Source of the DNA: Clostridia bacterium
GTDB taxonomy: Bacteria; Bacillota; UBA994; PWPR01
Direction: 5' to 3'
NCBI GenBank assembly: GCA_003557085.1
Contig: PWPR01000013.1
Location: 1-9,499 of the forward strand
DNA length: 9,499 nt
Numbering within the stretch: the first letter of the stretch is position 1; every line of letters begins with the position of its first letter. The notes beneath the pieces were generated by a model that was not told the DNA's origin, did no database searches, and was given only the letters and a program-made list of their open reading frames with translations. Below are positions 1 to 5,345 of this stretch, one piece after another. The position numbers and the translations under genes are program-made.

Positions 1-299
1 CAGTAATGTACTTAGGTAAAATTGTGGAGATGACTTATAAACACGAGCTTTATGATAATCCAGTTCACCCATATACGCAAGCTCTGATGTCTGCTGTGCC
101 TATACCAAATCCTGATATCAGACGAGAGAAAATTGTCTTGTCAGGGGATGTGCCTAGCCCAATGAATCCACCATCAGGTTGTCGTTTTCATACTAGGTGT
201 CAATATGCGAAAGACATTTGCAAAGAAGAAGAGCCAAGTTGGGATGAGATTAAGCCAGAACATTTTGTTGCTTGTCATTTTGCAAAAGATTTTCTGTAG
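1..299 (+). CDS. Oligopeptide/dipeptide ABC transporter ATP-binding protein, C-terminal fragment
   Basis: This is the last part of a gene that enters from the left edge; codons are read from base 3 and the visible Met is internal. The text VMYLGKIVE followed by HPYTQALMSAVP and GDVPSPMNPPSGCRFHTRC is the typical end of DppD/DppF/OppD/OppF-type ATPases, namely the tail of the nucleotide-binding domain followed by the oligo_HPY C-terminal domain. Such proteins power peptide uptake on the cytoplasmic side of the membrane. Four cysteines (59, 65, 72 and 90 counted from the Met at base 6) lie in the C-terminal domain, a pattern common in this family and discussed as a metal or Fe-S site. The Walker and signature motifs lie outside the window, so OppD-like and OppF-like cannot be separated. 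A strong terminator follows, so this is probably the last gene of its operon. Confidence 0.93.
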   Translation, partial: VMYLGKIVEMTYKHELYDNPVHPYTQALMSAVPIPNPDIRREKIVLSGDVPSPMNPPSGCRFHTRCQYAKDICKEEEPSWDEIKPEHFVACHFAKDFL

Positions 300-314
300 T
301 ATATAACTTAACGT

Positions 315-361
315 AAAAGACCATTTCTTTAGTTAGATAGTATAACTGGAAGTGGTTTTTT
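315..361 (+). terminator. Intrinsic terminator after the peptide transporter ATPase
   Basis: The run AAAAGACCATTTCT at 315-328 pairs with GGAAGTGGTTTTTT at 348-361, using a few G-U pairs. Inside it, AGTTA (331-335) pairs with TAACT (343-347). The descending arm runs into six T's. This closes the upstream operon and isolates the next unit. Confidence 0.8.
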
Positions 362-453
362 CTTATTTTGAAAGATTTATTATTTTTATAAGTCAGTTCT
401 AGTTTCTAATTAAAAAAAATATGCAATTTATTCAACAGTAAACATTCTTTAGG

Positions 454-482
454 TTGTAACAAACTAAAATTCGGTATATTAT
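454..482 (+). promoter_or_regulatory. Predicted sigma-A promoter of the lipoprotein-peptidase-hydrolase unit
   Basis: TTGTAA (454-459) and TATTAT (477-482) are separated by 17 bases, matching the -35 and -10 consensus at 4/6 and 5/6 positions. The short inverted repeat GTATAT/ATATAC (474-479 and 486-491) overlaps the -10 box and the expected start site, so an operator is possible but unproven. The 208-base gap 300-507 holds this promoter, the upstream terminator and otherwise featureless AT-rich DNA. Confidence 0.45.
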
Positions 483-507
483 AAGATATACGAAAGGAGA
501 GATACTG

Positions 508-1083
508 GTGAAAAAAATTATTATAATAACCATACTATTGGCAATGATAACTTCCATAAGTAGTTGCATAAATAGAGCTCCTTATAGTTTTGAAGAAGAG
601 GACAAAGATAAGATAGCCTTATCTGTATTCATGACAAAGGATGAAATAATTAATAAACTAGGCGAAGATTATACGATTATTACAGAAGAAGGTATGTCAC
701 ATACAGATTTTCATACAAAACTTGAGTATGATGGTATAACATTTCATTATTATCATGATGAAGAAGTAATGCCAGAGAGCTTGCTTCCAGGTAATATTTT
801 GCTTGAAAGCAATGATTATACTTATAACTTTGACATTGAGTTAGAAGCTAATGCATTAAGTTTAATTAGATATTTTAGAACTCAGTTTGATAGATATTTT
901 GATATTCATAGAGGAGATTTTGCTTTTGATCTCTTTAAATATAGAGAAAGAAGAAACGGGACAGTTGTTGATACAGATTATATTATTAAACTGATATATG
1001 AAGATGGCGAGTTTTATATATCAAGGGACGAAATAAGTAGCGATCTGAAGGTAGTAGCTATATCTATTTTCATACCTTTGTAA
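508..1083 (+). CDS. Small lipoprotein of unknown function
   Basis: The start is GTG at 508, seven bases after the ribosome binding site AAAGGAGA (493-500). The 191-residue product opens with a short basic end (MKK), a hydrophobic stretch (residues 4-16) and a lipobox, ISSC, whose Cys20 should be lipidated, placing the mature protein on the outer face of the membrane. After an acidic linker, residues 41-60 (FMTKDEIINKLGEDY) resemble the helix-turn seen at the start of SmpA/BLIP-like lipoprotein domains, where a Lys-Asp/Glu-Glu helix leads into a Leu-Gly turn. That is a resemblance only. The rest is rich in Tyr, Asp and Glu and alternates short beta-like strands. I do not recognise a family. 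It is the first gene of a tight unit with a metallopeptidase and a hydrolase, with only 14 bases before the chosen start of the next gene. Confidence 0.82.
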   Translation: MKKIIIITILLAMITSISSCINRAPYSFEEEDKDKIALSVFMTKDEIINKLGEDYTIITEEGMSHTDFHTKLEYDGITFHYYHDEEVMPESLLPGNILLESNDYTYNFDIELEANALSLIRYFRTQFDRYFDIHRGDFAFDLFKYRERRNGTVVDTDYIIKLIYEDGEFYISRDEISSDLKVVAISIFIPL

Positions 1084-1097
1084 TGAAAGGATCAAAG

Positions 1098-1472
1098 ATG
1101 TATACAATAGAAGAAGTTGAATCAATGCTGCACGAAATAATTGACAAATTGCCAAGTCCAATATTTGAAAAGCTTAATGGTGGTATAAGTTTGCTACCAG
1201 AAGTTAAATACAATAATATTAGTGGCAAAAAGGACTTAGTTATACTGGGTCAATATCATAGTGGAGGTCCATTAGGAAGATATATCTCTATATATTATGG
1301 TTCTCTTATTAAAGTATATGGTGGTCTAGATAAAGATAAGTTTATGGATCAGCTTGACGAGGTTGTAAAACATGAGTTGACGCATCATTTAGAAAATCTT
1401 GCTGGAGTTAAAGACTTGGAGGTTGAGGACGAAGATTTAATTAGAGATTACTTAAGGAGAATAAGAAATTGA
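1098..1472 (+). CDS. Small HExxH zinc metallopeptidase-family protein
   Basis: This is a 124-residue cytoplasmic protein with no signal peptide or membrane segment. Residues 89-98 (VVKHELTHHL) hold the zinc-protease motif HExxH, with H92 and H96 as likely zinc ligands and E93 as the catalytic base. The acidic stretch DLEVEDED (106-113) downstream could supply a third ligand. The layout of a helical start, an LPEVK strand, ILGQYH, then RYISIYYGSL before the HELTHH helix matches the small clostridial proteins annotated as metallopeptidase family, probably related to the zincin-like Pfam family PF06262. Their substrate is unknown. An earlier in-frame ATG at 1083 overlaps the previous stop codon (TAATG) but has no binding site. 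ATG at 1098 follows AAAGGA (1086-1091) by six bases, so I chose it. The last bases overlap the next gene. Confidence 0.85.
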   Translation: MYTIEEVESMLHEIIDKLPSPIFEKLNGGISLLPEVKYNNISGKKDLVILGQYHSGGPLGRYISIYYGSLIKVYGGLDKDKFMDQLDEVVKHELTHHLENLAGVKDLEVEDEDLIRDYLRRIRN

Positions 1473-2113
1473 GTAATATTCTTGTACTATCAGGTTATGC
1501 TTGCACGAGTGAAATTTGGAATGAGCTAAGTGATGTTGATTACAGCAACCTATTTAATAAAGCTATTTTTCTAGATTTTCCTAAAGAAAAACTTAAGGGC
1601 TTTAAAGATATTGAGAACTTTAGTCAATGGATTGAAGAAGTGGTTGATTATAGTAAGATAGACTATGTCATTGGACATAGTATGGGCGGGCTTGTTGCGT
1701 TAGATTTGGCTTATAGAAATGTTTTCAAGATAAAACAAGTGATTGCTATTGAGTCATTTATAAAAACACCTAGTCCATTTTTCCAAAATTTAGTGATGGA
1801 TGAACATGAGCTAGAAAAAAAGCAATTGATTGAAATGTTTTCTAGAGAGGCGCCACATTATTCTTTAGAATTAGCTGAGAAACTAAAGGTGTTGGATTGG
1901 GTTGAGAAGGTCTCAAAGATAAATGCTCAAAAAGCTTTTATTTATGGGGATAGGAATCAAGGAAGAGAGAAAACTATATCAGAGCTGGGCATCTGTGATA
2001 AGTTAGAAAATAAAACAACTATTAAAATTGTTGAAAGAGCTTGTCATTTTCCTATGATTGAAAACCCAAATGGACTATATAATGAATTAGCATGTATTAT
2101 TAGAGGCCAATAG
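1469..2113 (+). CDS. Alpha/beta hydrolase
   Basis: The 214-residue product is a compact alpha/beta-hydrolase fold protein. The nucleophile elbow GHSMGG (69-74) gives catalytic Ser71. IYGD (158-161) supplies the likely acid D161, and ACHFP (191-195) supplies the likely His193. The N-terminal LSGYACTSEIW replaces the usual HGxxxxxxxW oxyanion segment with SG, a pattern seen in BioH-like and related small esterases. The cap region (about 100-150) is short. No secretion signal is present. The start is TTG at 1469, preceded by AAGGAGA (1454-1460) at eight bases, and overlaps the stop of the metallopeptidase gene as TTGA, so the two are probably translationally coupled. The stop codon lies inside the loop of the downstream terminator. 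The substrate cannot be told; an esterase or thioesterase is possible. Confidence 0.9.
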   Translation: MSNILVLSGYACTSEIWNELSDVDYSNLFNKAIFLDFPKEKLKGFKDIENFSQWIEEVVDYSKIDYVIGHSMGGLVALDLAYRNVFKIKQVIAIESFIKTPSPFFQNLVMDEHELEKKQLIEMFSREAPHYSLELAEKLKVLDWVEKVSKINAQKAFIYGDRNQGREKTISELGICDKLENKTTIKIVERACHFPMIENPNGLYNELACIIRGQ

Positions 2114-2124
2114 GCCTCTTTTTT
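2102..2124 (+). terminator. Intrinsic terminator overlapping the hydrolase stop codon
   Basis: AGAGGCC (2102-2108) pairs perfectly with GGCCTCT (2113-2119) around an AATA loop, followed by a T run (2119-2124). The TAG stop of the hydrolase (2111-2113) lies at the loop and the first base of the right arm, so a ribosome finishing the gene would cover the hairpin. Confidence 0.88.
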
Positions 2125-2176
2125 GAAGGAGATGATGAGTTCTAGTTGAATACATATAAAGAAGGGAGTGGTAGGA

Positions 2177-3319
2177 ATGAACTGGGATAAAATAAGAGAT
2201 TATTTTCCTATTACAAAAGAGTATGCATTTTTTGATTTAGCTAATAAGTGTGGGTTGCCAACATTTGTGACAGATGTTATCCAAGATTATATTACTAAGC
2301 AGCAGGCTTTTGGGGGAGACAAACAAGAATGGTTTGAGACATTGGAGGAAGCAAGAGGTAATTTTGCAAAGCTTGTAAATGCATCAATTGACGAAATAGC
2401 TTTTACAAAAAACACGTCAGAAGGACTCAATATTGCAGCAAACTGTCTACCATTGAAAAAAGGAGACACAGTGTTGCTCAATGAAAATGAGCATCCTAAT
2501 AATGTGTATTGCTGGTTAAACTTAGCTAGCAGAGGTATTAATGTGAAATGGATACCTACAGAGATTGGATCTATTACAGTAGAAAATATTGAAAAAATGA
2601 TAGATGATAGTGTCAAGGTTGTTTCTTTTTCTTCTGTAACATATGCTCCTGGAAATAAGAATGATGTTAAATCTATTGTTGATTTTTGCAAAGGTAGAGG
2701 AATATATACTGTGGTGGATGCAGTTCAATCAGTGGGTACGATGGTAGTTGATGTTAAGAAGCTAGGAATGGATATTTTGTGTACTAGTGGTCATAAATCA
2801 TTATTTACTCCTCATGGAGTTGGTGTAATATATATTAATAAAGATTTACTTGATGATATGCAACCTGTGTATGTTGCCAGAGCTGGCATGGGCATGGCTG
2901 CTCAAATAGAGTATGATAAAATTGAGTACAAGCTAGACCAAGCTGATAATGCTAGAAAGTTTGAAATTGGTAATTATAATTATTTAGGCATAACTGCTTT
3001 TAATGAAGCATTAAAATTCTTGTTATCGTTAGGTATGGAAAATGTAGAAAGAAGAATACTTGAGATTTATGCTTATTTACTTTCTGAGTTAAATAAGATG
3101 GGTATAGAAGTAATAAGCCCTCAAGCAGGGTCTTCTAGAACAGCGATACTATGTTTTAAATATGCTAAAGCAAGGGATTTACATAATTACTTGATGAATC
3201 AGAATGTGATTAATACGCTTAGAAGAGATATGATTAGGATTTCTATCGGGCTTTATAATAATAAGCAAGATGTTGATGACTTGGTATTAGCAATAAAGAG
3301 TTATCAGATGAAAAACTAA
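2177..3319 (+). CDS. Class V aminotransferase-fold PLP enzyme (cysteine desulfurase-like)
   Basis: The 380-residue product is a fold-type I PLP enzyme of aminotransferase class V. Numbering from the ATG: FTKNTSEGLN (76-85) is the phosphate-binding loop, NEHPNN (103-108) is the stacking-His region, and DAVQS (181-185) carries the Asp and Gln that contact the PLP ring. SGHKSLFTPHG (204-214) contains the Schiff-base Lys207, and RKFEIGNYN is the usual substrate-side strand. The C-terminal TLRRDMIRISIGLYNN matches the end of the NifS/isopenicillin-epimerase group. The loop that carries the catalytic Cys in SufS and NifS has none here, so cysteine desulfuration is doubtful; another lyase, epimerase or transaminase role is as likely. 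GTG at 2168 is in frame, but it overlaps the binding site AAGGGAG (2162-2168). ATG at 2177, eight bases later, is the better start. The gene stands between two terminated units, and I see no good promoter of its own. Confidence 0.9.
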   Translation: MNWDKIRDYFPITKEYAFFDLANKCGLPTFVTDVIQDYITKQQAFGGDKQEWFETLEEARGNFAKLVNASIDEIAFTKNTSEGLNIAANCLPLKKGDTVLLNENEHPNNVYCWLNLASRGINVKWIPTEIGSITVENIEKMIDDSVKVVSFSSVTYAPGNKNDVKSIVDFCKGRGIYTVVDAVQSVGTMVVDVKKLGMDILCTSGHKSLFTPHGVGVIYINKDLLDDMQPVYVARAGMGMAAQIEYDKIEYKLDQADNARKFEIGNYNYLGITAFNEALKFLLSLGMENVERRILEIYAYLLSELNKMGIEVISPQAGSSRTAILCFKYAKARDLHNYLMNQNVINTLRRDMIRISIGLYNNKQDVDDLVLAIKSYQMKN

Positions 3320-3341
3320 CTTGCTGAGCCACTTACTTGTT

Positions 3342-3364
3342 TTAAGCAAGTCAGTGTTGCTTAA
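3342..3364 (+). other. Hairpin after the class V enzyme gene, possible weak terminator
   Basis: TTAAGCAA (3342-3349) pairs perfectly with TTGCTTAA (3357-3364) around a seven-base loop. A competing hairpin, ACTTG (3335-3339) with CAAGT (3347-3351), uses part of the same sequence. There is no T run after it, so factor-independent termination is not assured. It may stabilise the 3' end. Confidence 0.35.
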
Positions 3365-3366
3365 GA
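3354..3366 (+). repeat. 13-base direct repeat, left copy
   Basis: GTGTTGCTTAAGA here recurs exactly at 3692-3704. The pair brackets the tRNA gene with its promoter and terminator. Confidence 0.6.
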
Positions 3367-3385
3367 ATGCGTAGCCAAGCTCTTG

Positions 3386-3414
3386 TTGACGAATTATATA
3401 TGTTAATGTATAAT
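3386..3414 (+). promoter_or_regulatory. Strong sigma-A promoter of the tRNA gene
   Basis: TTGACG (3386-3391) and TATAAT (3409-3414) are separated by exactly 17 bases, matching consensus at 5/6 and 6/6. The expected start is near 3421, about nine bases before the mature tRNA, as is usual for stable RNA genes. Confidence 0.85.
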
Positions 3415-3429
3415 TTATTTTGCTCATAA

Positions 3430-3506
3430 GCACCCATAGCTCAGTTGGATAGAGTAACGGACTTCGAATCCGGGGGTCGCAGGTTCGAATCCTGCTGGGT
3501 GCGCCA
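3430..3506 (+). tRNA. trnR: tRNA-Arg (anticodon TCG)
   Basis: This is a 77-base cloverleaf. The acceptor arms GCACCCA (3430-3436) and TGGGTGC (3496-3502) pair fully, with discriminator G and an encoded CCA (3504-3506). The D-arm is GCTC/GAGT, with a G-U pair at 10-25. The anticodon loop CTTCGAA has T33 and anticodon TCG (3464-3466), which reads CGA and, through wobble modification, other CGN arginine codons. The anticodon stem has four pairs; the top position is A27 opposite G43, a mismatch where related tRNA-Arg genes normally have A-U. The T-arm GCAGG/CCTGC with TTCGAAT is perfect. It is a single gene, not part of a cluster, with its own promoter and terminator. Confidence 0.96.
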
Positions 3507-3509
3507 CTA

Positions 3510-3566
3510 AAAAATGCTTCATCTAACAACAATCTTAAGTTGTTAGATGAAGCATTTTTATTTTTT
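3510..3566 (+). terminator. Intrinsic terminator of the tRNA gene, 21-bp perfect stem
   Basis: The arms 3510-3530 and 3539-3559 are exact complements (core TGCTTCATCTAACAAC) around the loop AATCTTAA. The right arm ends in TTTTT, then A and six more T's. The opposite strand also has a T run at the stem foot, so it could act in both directions. It begins four bases after the CCA of the tRNA. Confidence 0.92.
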
Positions 3567-3661
3567 AAATAAGCCTTACTAATGCCATTTATATTTGAAA
3601 TATGGTTAGCGTTACAGTGAACTTTAAATATGAATCAGCAATAAGTCCAATGTCACTAGAC

Positions 3662-3691
3662 TTCTCAAAGCATTATAAAGTTAAATATAAT
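3662..3691 (+). promoter_or_regulatory. Candidate promoter of the small RNA
   Basis: TTCTCA (3662-3667, 4/6) and TATAAT (3686-3691, 6/6) are separated by 18 bases and would start transcription near 3698. In DNA this AT-rich a TATAAT is expected by chance about once or twice in the region, so the call rests on the terminator that follows at the right distance. Confidence 0.35.
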
Positions 3692-3704
3692 GTGTTGCTT
3701 AAGA
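3692..3704 (+). repeat. 13-base direct repeat, right copy
   Basis: This is an exact copy of GTGTTGCTTAAGA at 3354-3366. It lies at the expected transcription start of the candidate small RNA. Confidence 0.6.
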
Positions 3705-3800
3705 TTTTGACATAGTTATTGCTGCAAATTCCGGTGGAATATAACTAATGAAAATACTGTATGTTAAAACTATAACTTTGTTTCATACAGTATTATTTTA
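3698..3800 (+). ncRNA. Candidate small structured RNA of about 100 nt
   Basis: Two hairpins follow a plausible promoter. The first joins TAGTTAT (3713-3719) to ATAACTA (3741-3747) and ATTCC (3728-3732) to GGAAT (3736-3740), leaving an eight-base bulge TGCTGCAA (3720-3727). The second is an 11-bp perfect stem (3753-3763 with 3784-3794) running into ATTATTTTA, which looks like a terminator. A 17-codon frame with ATG at 3748 and TAA at 3799-3801 (MKILYVKTITLFHTVLF) starts nine bases after GGTGGA, whose bases are partly locked in the first hairpin. The RNA could therefore be a regulator, a leader peptide message or both. TATTGCTGCA (3717-3726), covering the bulge, is exactly complementary to TGCAGCAATA (3822-3831) downstream. 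No known RNA family is recognised. The structure is seen in the sequence; transcription is inferred. Confidence 0.3.
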
Positions 3801-3905
3801 ATCGAAAGAAAGATAACTTAGTGCAGCAATACGGATTATAAACAGAAATTCCTTATATTATTTGATAATATAGATATTCGATGATAGAAATAAATTGGTG
3901 CTATG

Positions 3906-3938
3906 TATAATTATGTTAATAATAACCATTATTATTAA
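3906..3938 (+). promoter_or_regulatory. TATAAT box with overlapping AT palindrome, possible promoter and operator
   Basis: TATAAT (3906-3911) has only a poor -35 at 17 bases. Five bases after it begins a perfect 10-bp palindrome (3916-3925 with 3929-3938, loop CCA), exactly where transcription would start. The palindrome matches the 19-base Fur consensus at about 13 positions, but an all-AT palindrome in AT-rich DNA scores well by chance. If real, it would control the DUF3798 importer 214 bases downstream. Confidence 0.25.
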
Positions 3939-4151
3939 ATGTCTGAATTTTTTAATATATTCAGTTATATTAAGAAAATGTATCTTTTTTTTTAGTAATT
4001 CGTTAAAAAATTAAAGGATATCTCTAGTGTTTATAGAATAATAATAAGGAGTATATTGTTATATTATTAAGCACTGTTAGAAGGGAGGCTTCAATTCTAT
4101 AATAGTTGGCTATCGCACTAGGAGAAAATATAAAGGAGTGGAGACATATAC

Positions 4152-5336
4152 ATGAATAACAAATTTCAAAAGCCATTTGCAATAATTATTTTAGTTTTAT
4201 TTATCTTTGGTATGACAGCATGTAATAATGATGTTGCAGATCCAGGAACTAACGGCGGAGATGAAGAAACAACTTTTAAAATTGGTATAATGACTGGTAC
4301 TGTATCACAGGGTGAAGAAGAGTTTATGATGGCTCGGAGAATGCAAGAGAAATATGGAGACATGATAGTTCATACTACATATCCTGATCAATTTGCAACT
4401 GAGCAAGAAACTACTATAACAAATATGATGTCTATGGCAGCAGACGAAGATCTAAAAGCTATCGTAATGGTACAGGCTGTAATTGGTGCTATGGCAGCTG
4501 TTGATAATGTTAGAGAGATGAGACCTGACATGTTGATTATCCTTGGAGCTCCTGCAGAGCATCCAGAAGAGATTTCAACTAGAGCTGATATTCTATTAAC
4601 AACAGACGCTTTCCAACGTGGTATTTCTATAATGGAACAAGCAAGAGATATGGGAGCAGAAACTTTTGTACATTATTCTTTTGCAAGACATTTATCAGTT
4701 GAGAGTATTTCTAGTAGATTAGCAATTCTTAAAGAAACAGCAGCAGAGTTTGGAATTGACTTTGTTGAAGCTGATGCTCCAGATCCAATTGGAGATCAAG
4801 GCGTAACAGGTGCACAGCAATTTATTATGGAAGATGTTCCAAGAAAAGTAGCTGAGTATGGACCAAATACAGCTTTATTTGCAACTAACTGTTCGATGAT
4901 GGAGCCTATGATTAGACAAACAATTGAGACTGGTGCTATATTCCCAGTTCAGTGTTGTCCTTCTCCTTATCATGCATTACCTGGCGCATTAGGACTTTCA
5001 GTTCCTGATGAGAATAAAGGTGATGTCCAGTGGATACTAGAGCAGATTGATAATGCTGTTTATGACAGAGGAGCAGCAGGAAGAATCGCTACATGGCCAG
5101 TTCCAGTAAATATGGCTTATATTGAAGCTGGTGTTGAGTATTCAATTAAGTTCTTAGAAGGTGAAACAACAGAGCGTTGTGATGAAGATCTAATTAAAGC
5201 AATTTTAGAAGATATTGCAGGCGTAGAAATTACACTAACTCATTGGCCTCTTGCTGATGGTTCTACAATTGAGAACTACTTAATGTACCATTCTGACTAT
5301 ATTACATTTGGTACAGGGCAAGTTGTTCCTAGGTAG
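4152..5336 (+). CDS. DUF3798-family solute-binding lipoprotein of an ABC importer
   Basis: This 394-residue protein has a basic N-terminus, a hydrophobic segment (9-21) and the lipobox MTAC, so Cys24 should anchor it outside the membrane. A Gly/Asp/Glu-rich linker (25-41) is followed by FKIGIMTGTVSQGEEE (42-57), then THYPD-like, DLKAIVMVQ (100-108), FVHYSFARH (172-180), DAPDPIGDQGVTGAQQF and ALFATN. This run of motifs is characteristic of DUF3798, a family with a periplasmic-binding-protein-like fold of two alternating alpha/beta domains and no assigned ligand. Four cysteines occur in the mature domain (247, 268, 269, 343), two of them adjacent (QCCPSPYH). The ATG at 4152 lies 13 bases after AAAGGAG (4132-4138), with GTGGAG nearer. 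The downstream ATPase and permeases complete the transporter. A terminator after this gene should make it the most abundant product. Confidence 0.9.
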   Translation: MNNKFQKPFAIIILVLFIFGMTACNNDVADPGTNGGDEETTFKIGIMTGTVSQGEEEFMMARRMQEKYGDMIVHTTYPDQFATEQETTITNMMSMAADEDLKAIVMVQAVIGAMAAVDNVREMRPDMLIILGAPAEHPEEISTRADILLTTDAFQRGISIMEQARDMGAETFVHYSFARHLSVESISSRLAILKETAAEFGIDFVEADAPDPIGDQGVTGAQQFIMEDVPRKVAEYGPNTALFATNCSMMEPMIRQTIETGAIFPVQCCPSPYHALPGALGLSVPDENKGDVQWILEQIDNAVYDRGAAGRIATWPVPVNMAYIEAGVEYSIKFLEGETTERCDEDLIKAILEDIAGVEITLTHWPLADGSTIENYLMYHSDYITFGTGQVVPR

Positions 5337-5345
5337 ATGATAGCT

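Larger units (their letters stand above)
3567..4151. other. Gene-free intergenic region of about 590 bases
   Basis: No open frame longer than a few tens of codons with a convincing start is present. The region is very AT-rich and holds several secondary-structure elements: an inverted repeat TTATATTT (3589-3596) with AAATATAA (3683-3690), the candidate small RNA, the palindrome at 3916-3938, a T9 run (3985-3993), and a second TATAAT (4098-4103) with no good -35. The last 70 bases form the leader of the DUF3798 gene. I recognise no known riboswitch; purine, T-box and preQ1 hallmarks are absent. Confidence 0.7.

Noticed and set aside
2287..2691. Minus-strand frames of 134 and 68 residues inside the class V enzyme gene
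   Set aside because: They lie fully inside a clear plus-strand gene and have no family resemblance or ribosome binding site.
3287..3532. Minus-strand open frame with SRIRTCDPRIRSPLLYPTELW
   Set aside because: This peptide is the antisense translation of the tRNA-Arg gene, a well-known false protein in databases. The frame also crosses the terminator and promoter.
3430..3560. Integration site at the tRNA gene
   Set aside because: No integrase is in the window and no copy of the tRNA 3' end is found elsewhere in it. The 13-base repeats do not overlap the tRNA.
3707..3712. Perfect -35 box TTGACA
   Set aside because: No acceptable -10 box lies 15-19 bases downstream; the sequence there is the CCGG-containing hairpin. 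It is taken as chance.
3589..3835. Purine, T-box or preQ1 riboswitch
   Set aside because: AATATGG and GGTGGAA fragments recall purine and T-box motifs, but the conserved three-way-junction core, the T-box TGGNACCGCG sequence and the required pairings are missing.
4098..4103. TATAAT as the main promoter of the DUF3798 gene
   Set aside because: The -35 region at 17-18 bases (TGTTAG/CTGTTA) is poor. It remains possible but is not supported better than the box at 3906.
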